From an uncultured bacterium (lineage in GTDB: Bacteria > Planctomycetota > UBA8108), in contig CAJWZY010000026.1 of assembly GCA_913050545.1 (NCBI GenBank), positions 1 to 13,553 on the forward strand: 13,553 nt of DNA, written 5' to 3'. This document shows, piece by piece, positions 13,163 through 13,553 of the stretch. A model generated the notes under the pieces. The model was not told where the DNA came from. It saw only the letters and a program-made list of their open reading frames with translations, and did not search any database. Within the stretch, counting starts at the first letter, position 1. Every line of letters begins with the position of its first letter. Position numbers and translations under genes: made by a program.

Positions 13163-13553
13163 GTTCATCCGAAGAAGGCGCCGGGACCACCAAGGTTCCT
13201 GACGTCGAACAGAAGGAAGATTACGGGGCCAGTAATATCAAGGTCCTCGAGGGCCTTGAGGCGGTGAGGATGCGCCCCGACATGTATATCGGAGGAACCG
13301 ATATAGCCGGTCTCGAGCATCTGGTGAACGAGGTGATCGACAACAGCATCGATGAGGCGATGGCTGGCCACTGTACAGAGGTGAAGCTTCACATCTACAA
13401 AGACGGCAGCATTTCGATCGAAGACAACGGCCGCGGGATTCCAGTTGGAAAACATGAATCAGGCAGCGATGCCCTGGATGTGGTGATGACGACCCTCCAT
13501 GCGGGCGGCAAGTTCGACCATGACAGCTACAAGGTTTCCGGTGGCCTGCACGG
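13159..13553 (+). CDS. gyrB: DNA gyrase subunit B, N-terminal part (cut by window edge)
   Basis: GyrB provides the ATPase and part of the DNA gate of gyrase, which introduces negative supercoils. The 131 codons seen cover a non-conserved N-terminus of about 24 residues and the start of the GHKL ATPase domain: EGLEAVRMRPDMYIG (31-45), NEVIDNSIDEA (57-67, with the catalytic Glu58 and Mg-binding Asn62), EDNGRGIPV (88-96, Asp89 contacting adenine) and TTLHAGGKFDHDSYKVSGGLHG running into the window end. The first ATP-lid residues are normal. Gyrase is preferred over topoisomerase IV ParE because of the replication-gene context and MYIGGTD. The ATG at 13159 overlaps the dciA stop by four bases and has only a weak GAGAG upstream, so it probably relies on translational coupling. 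Confidence 0.93.
   Translation, partial: MSSSEEGAGTTKVPDVEQKEDYGASNIKVLEGLEAVRMRPDMYIGGTDIAGLEHLVNEVIDNSIDEAMAGHCTEVKLHIYKDGSISIEDNGRGIPVGKHESGSDALDVVMTTLHAGGKFDHDSYKVSGGLH

Noticed and set aside
1..13553. Insertion sequence, prophage, CRISPR array or attachment site beside the tRNA genes.
   Set aside because: No transposase or integrase motif, no regularly spaced repeats, and no duplicated tRNA 3' end were found.

Overview
The window is a stretch of bacterial chromosome across the replication-initiation region: dnaA, an origin-like intergenic region, dnaN, dciA and the start of gyrB. The organism is most likely a planctomycete or a close PVC relative. I base this on remembered family resemblance, not on a search. 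The DnaA Walker A region (GPSGVGKTH), the FabZ-like protein (FEFEQLDSIAYF, RGHMPGRPVFPGVLMLEA), the beta clamp and the sulfatase all have the flavour of that group. A giant pyruvate:ferredoxin oxidoreductase suggests anaerobic or fermentative metabolism.

Left arm, minus strand, read from right to left. A STAS / receiver-like / HATPase fusion protein (8366-7065) is followed 13 bp later by pyrE (7051-6455). Next come tRNA-Gly(GCC) (6358-6284) and a strong intrinsic terminator (6272-6235). After a promoter and structured leader of about 280 bp comes the 1603-residue 2-oxoacid oxidoreductase (5855-1044). A secreted sulfatase follows (930 to the window edge, C-terminus missing).

Centre. A FabZ-like dehydratase gene (8634-9152, plus strand) runs tail-to-tail into tRNA-Ser(GCT) (9224-9131, minus strand). 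They overlap by 22 bp, so the last codons of the dehydratase are read from the antisense strand of the tRNA. The tRNA-Ser promoter is divergent from a promoter for dnaA.

Right arm, plus strand. dnaA (9432-10805) is followed by an 846-bp gene-free region with one perfect DnaA box, a second good box inside a 13-bp inverted repeat, a 14-bp palindrome, a TGA triplet tract and AT-rich segments. This is the best candidate for oriC. A TATAAT promoter and a roughly 220-nt leader precede dnaN (11652-12764). dciA follows 17 bp later, and gyrB starts inside the dciA stop codon. recF is not in its usual place between dnaN and gyrB.

Genes point away from the dnaA-dnaN gap on both sides, except the small FabZ-like gene, as expected around a bidirectional origin. 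I see no mobile element, CRISPR array, prophage or defence system. The least ordinary items are the three-part signalling fusion, the enlarged oxidoreductase with its operator-like leader, the symmetric origin elements and the tRNA/CDS antisense overlap.
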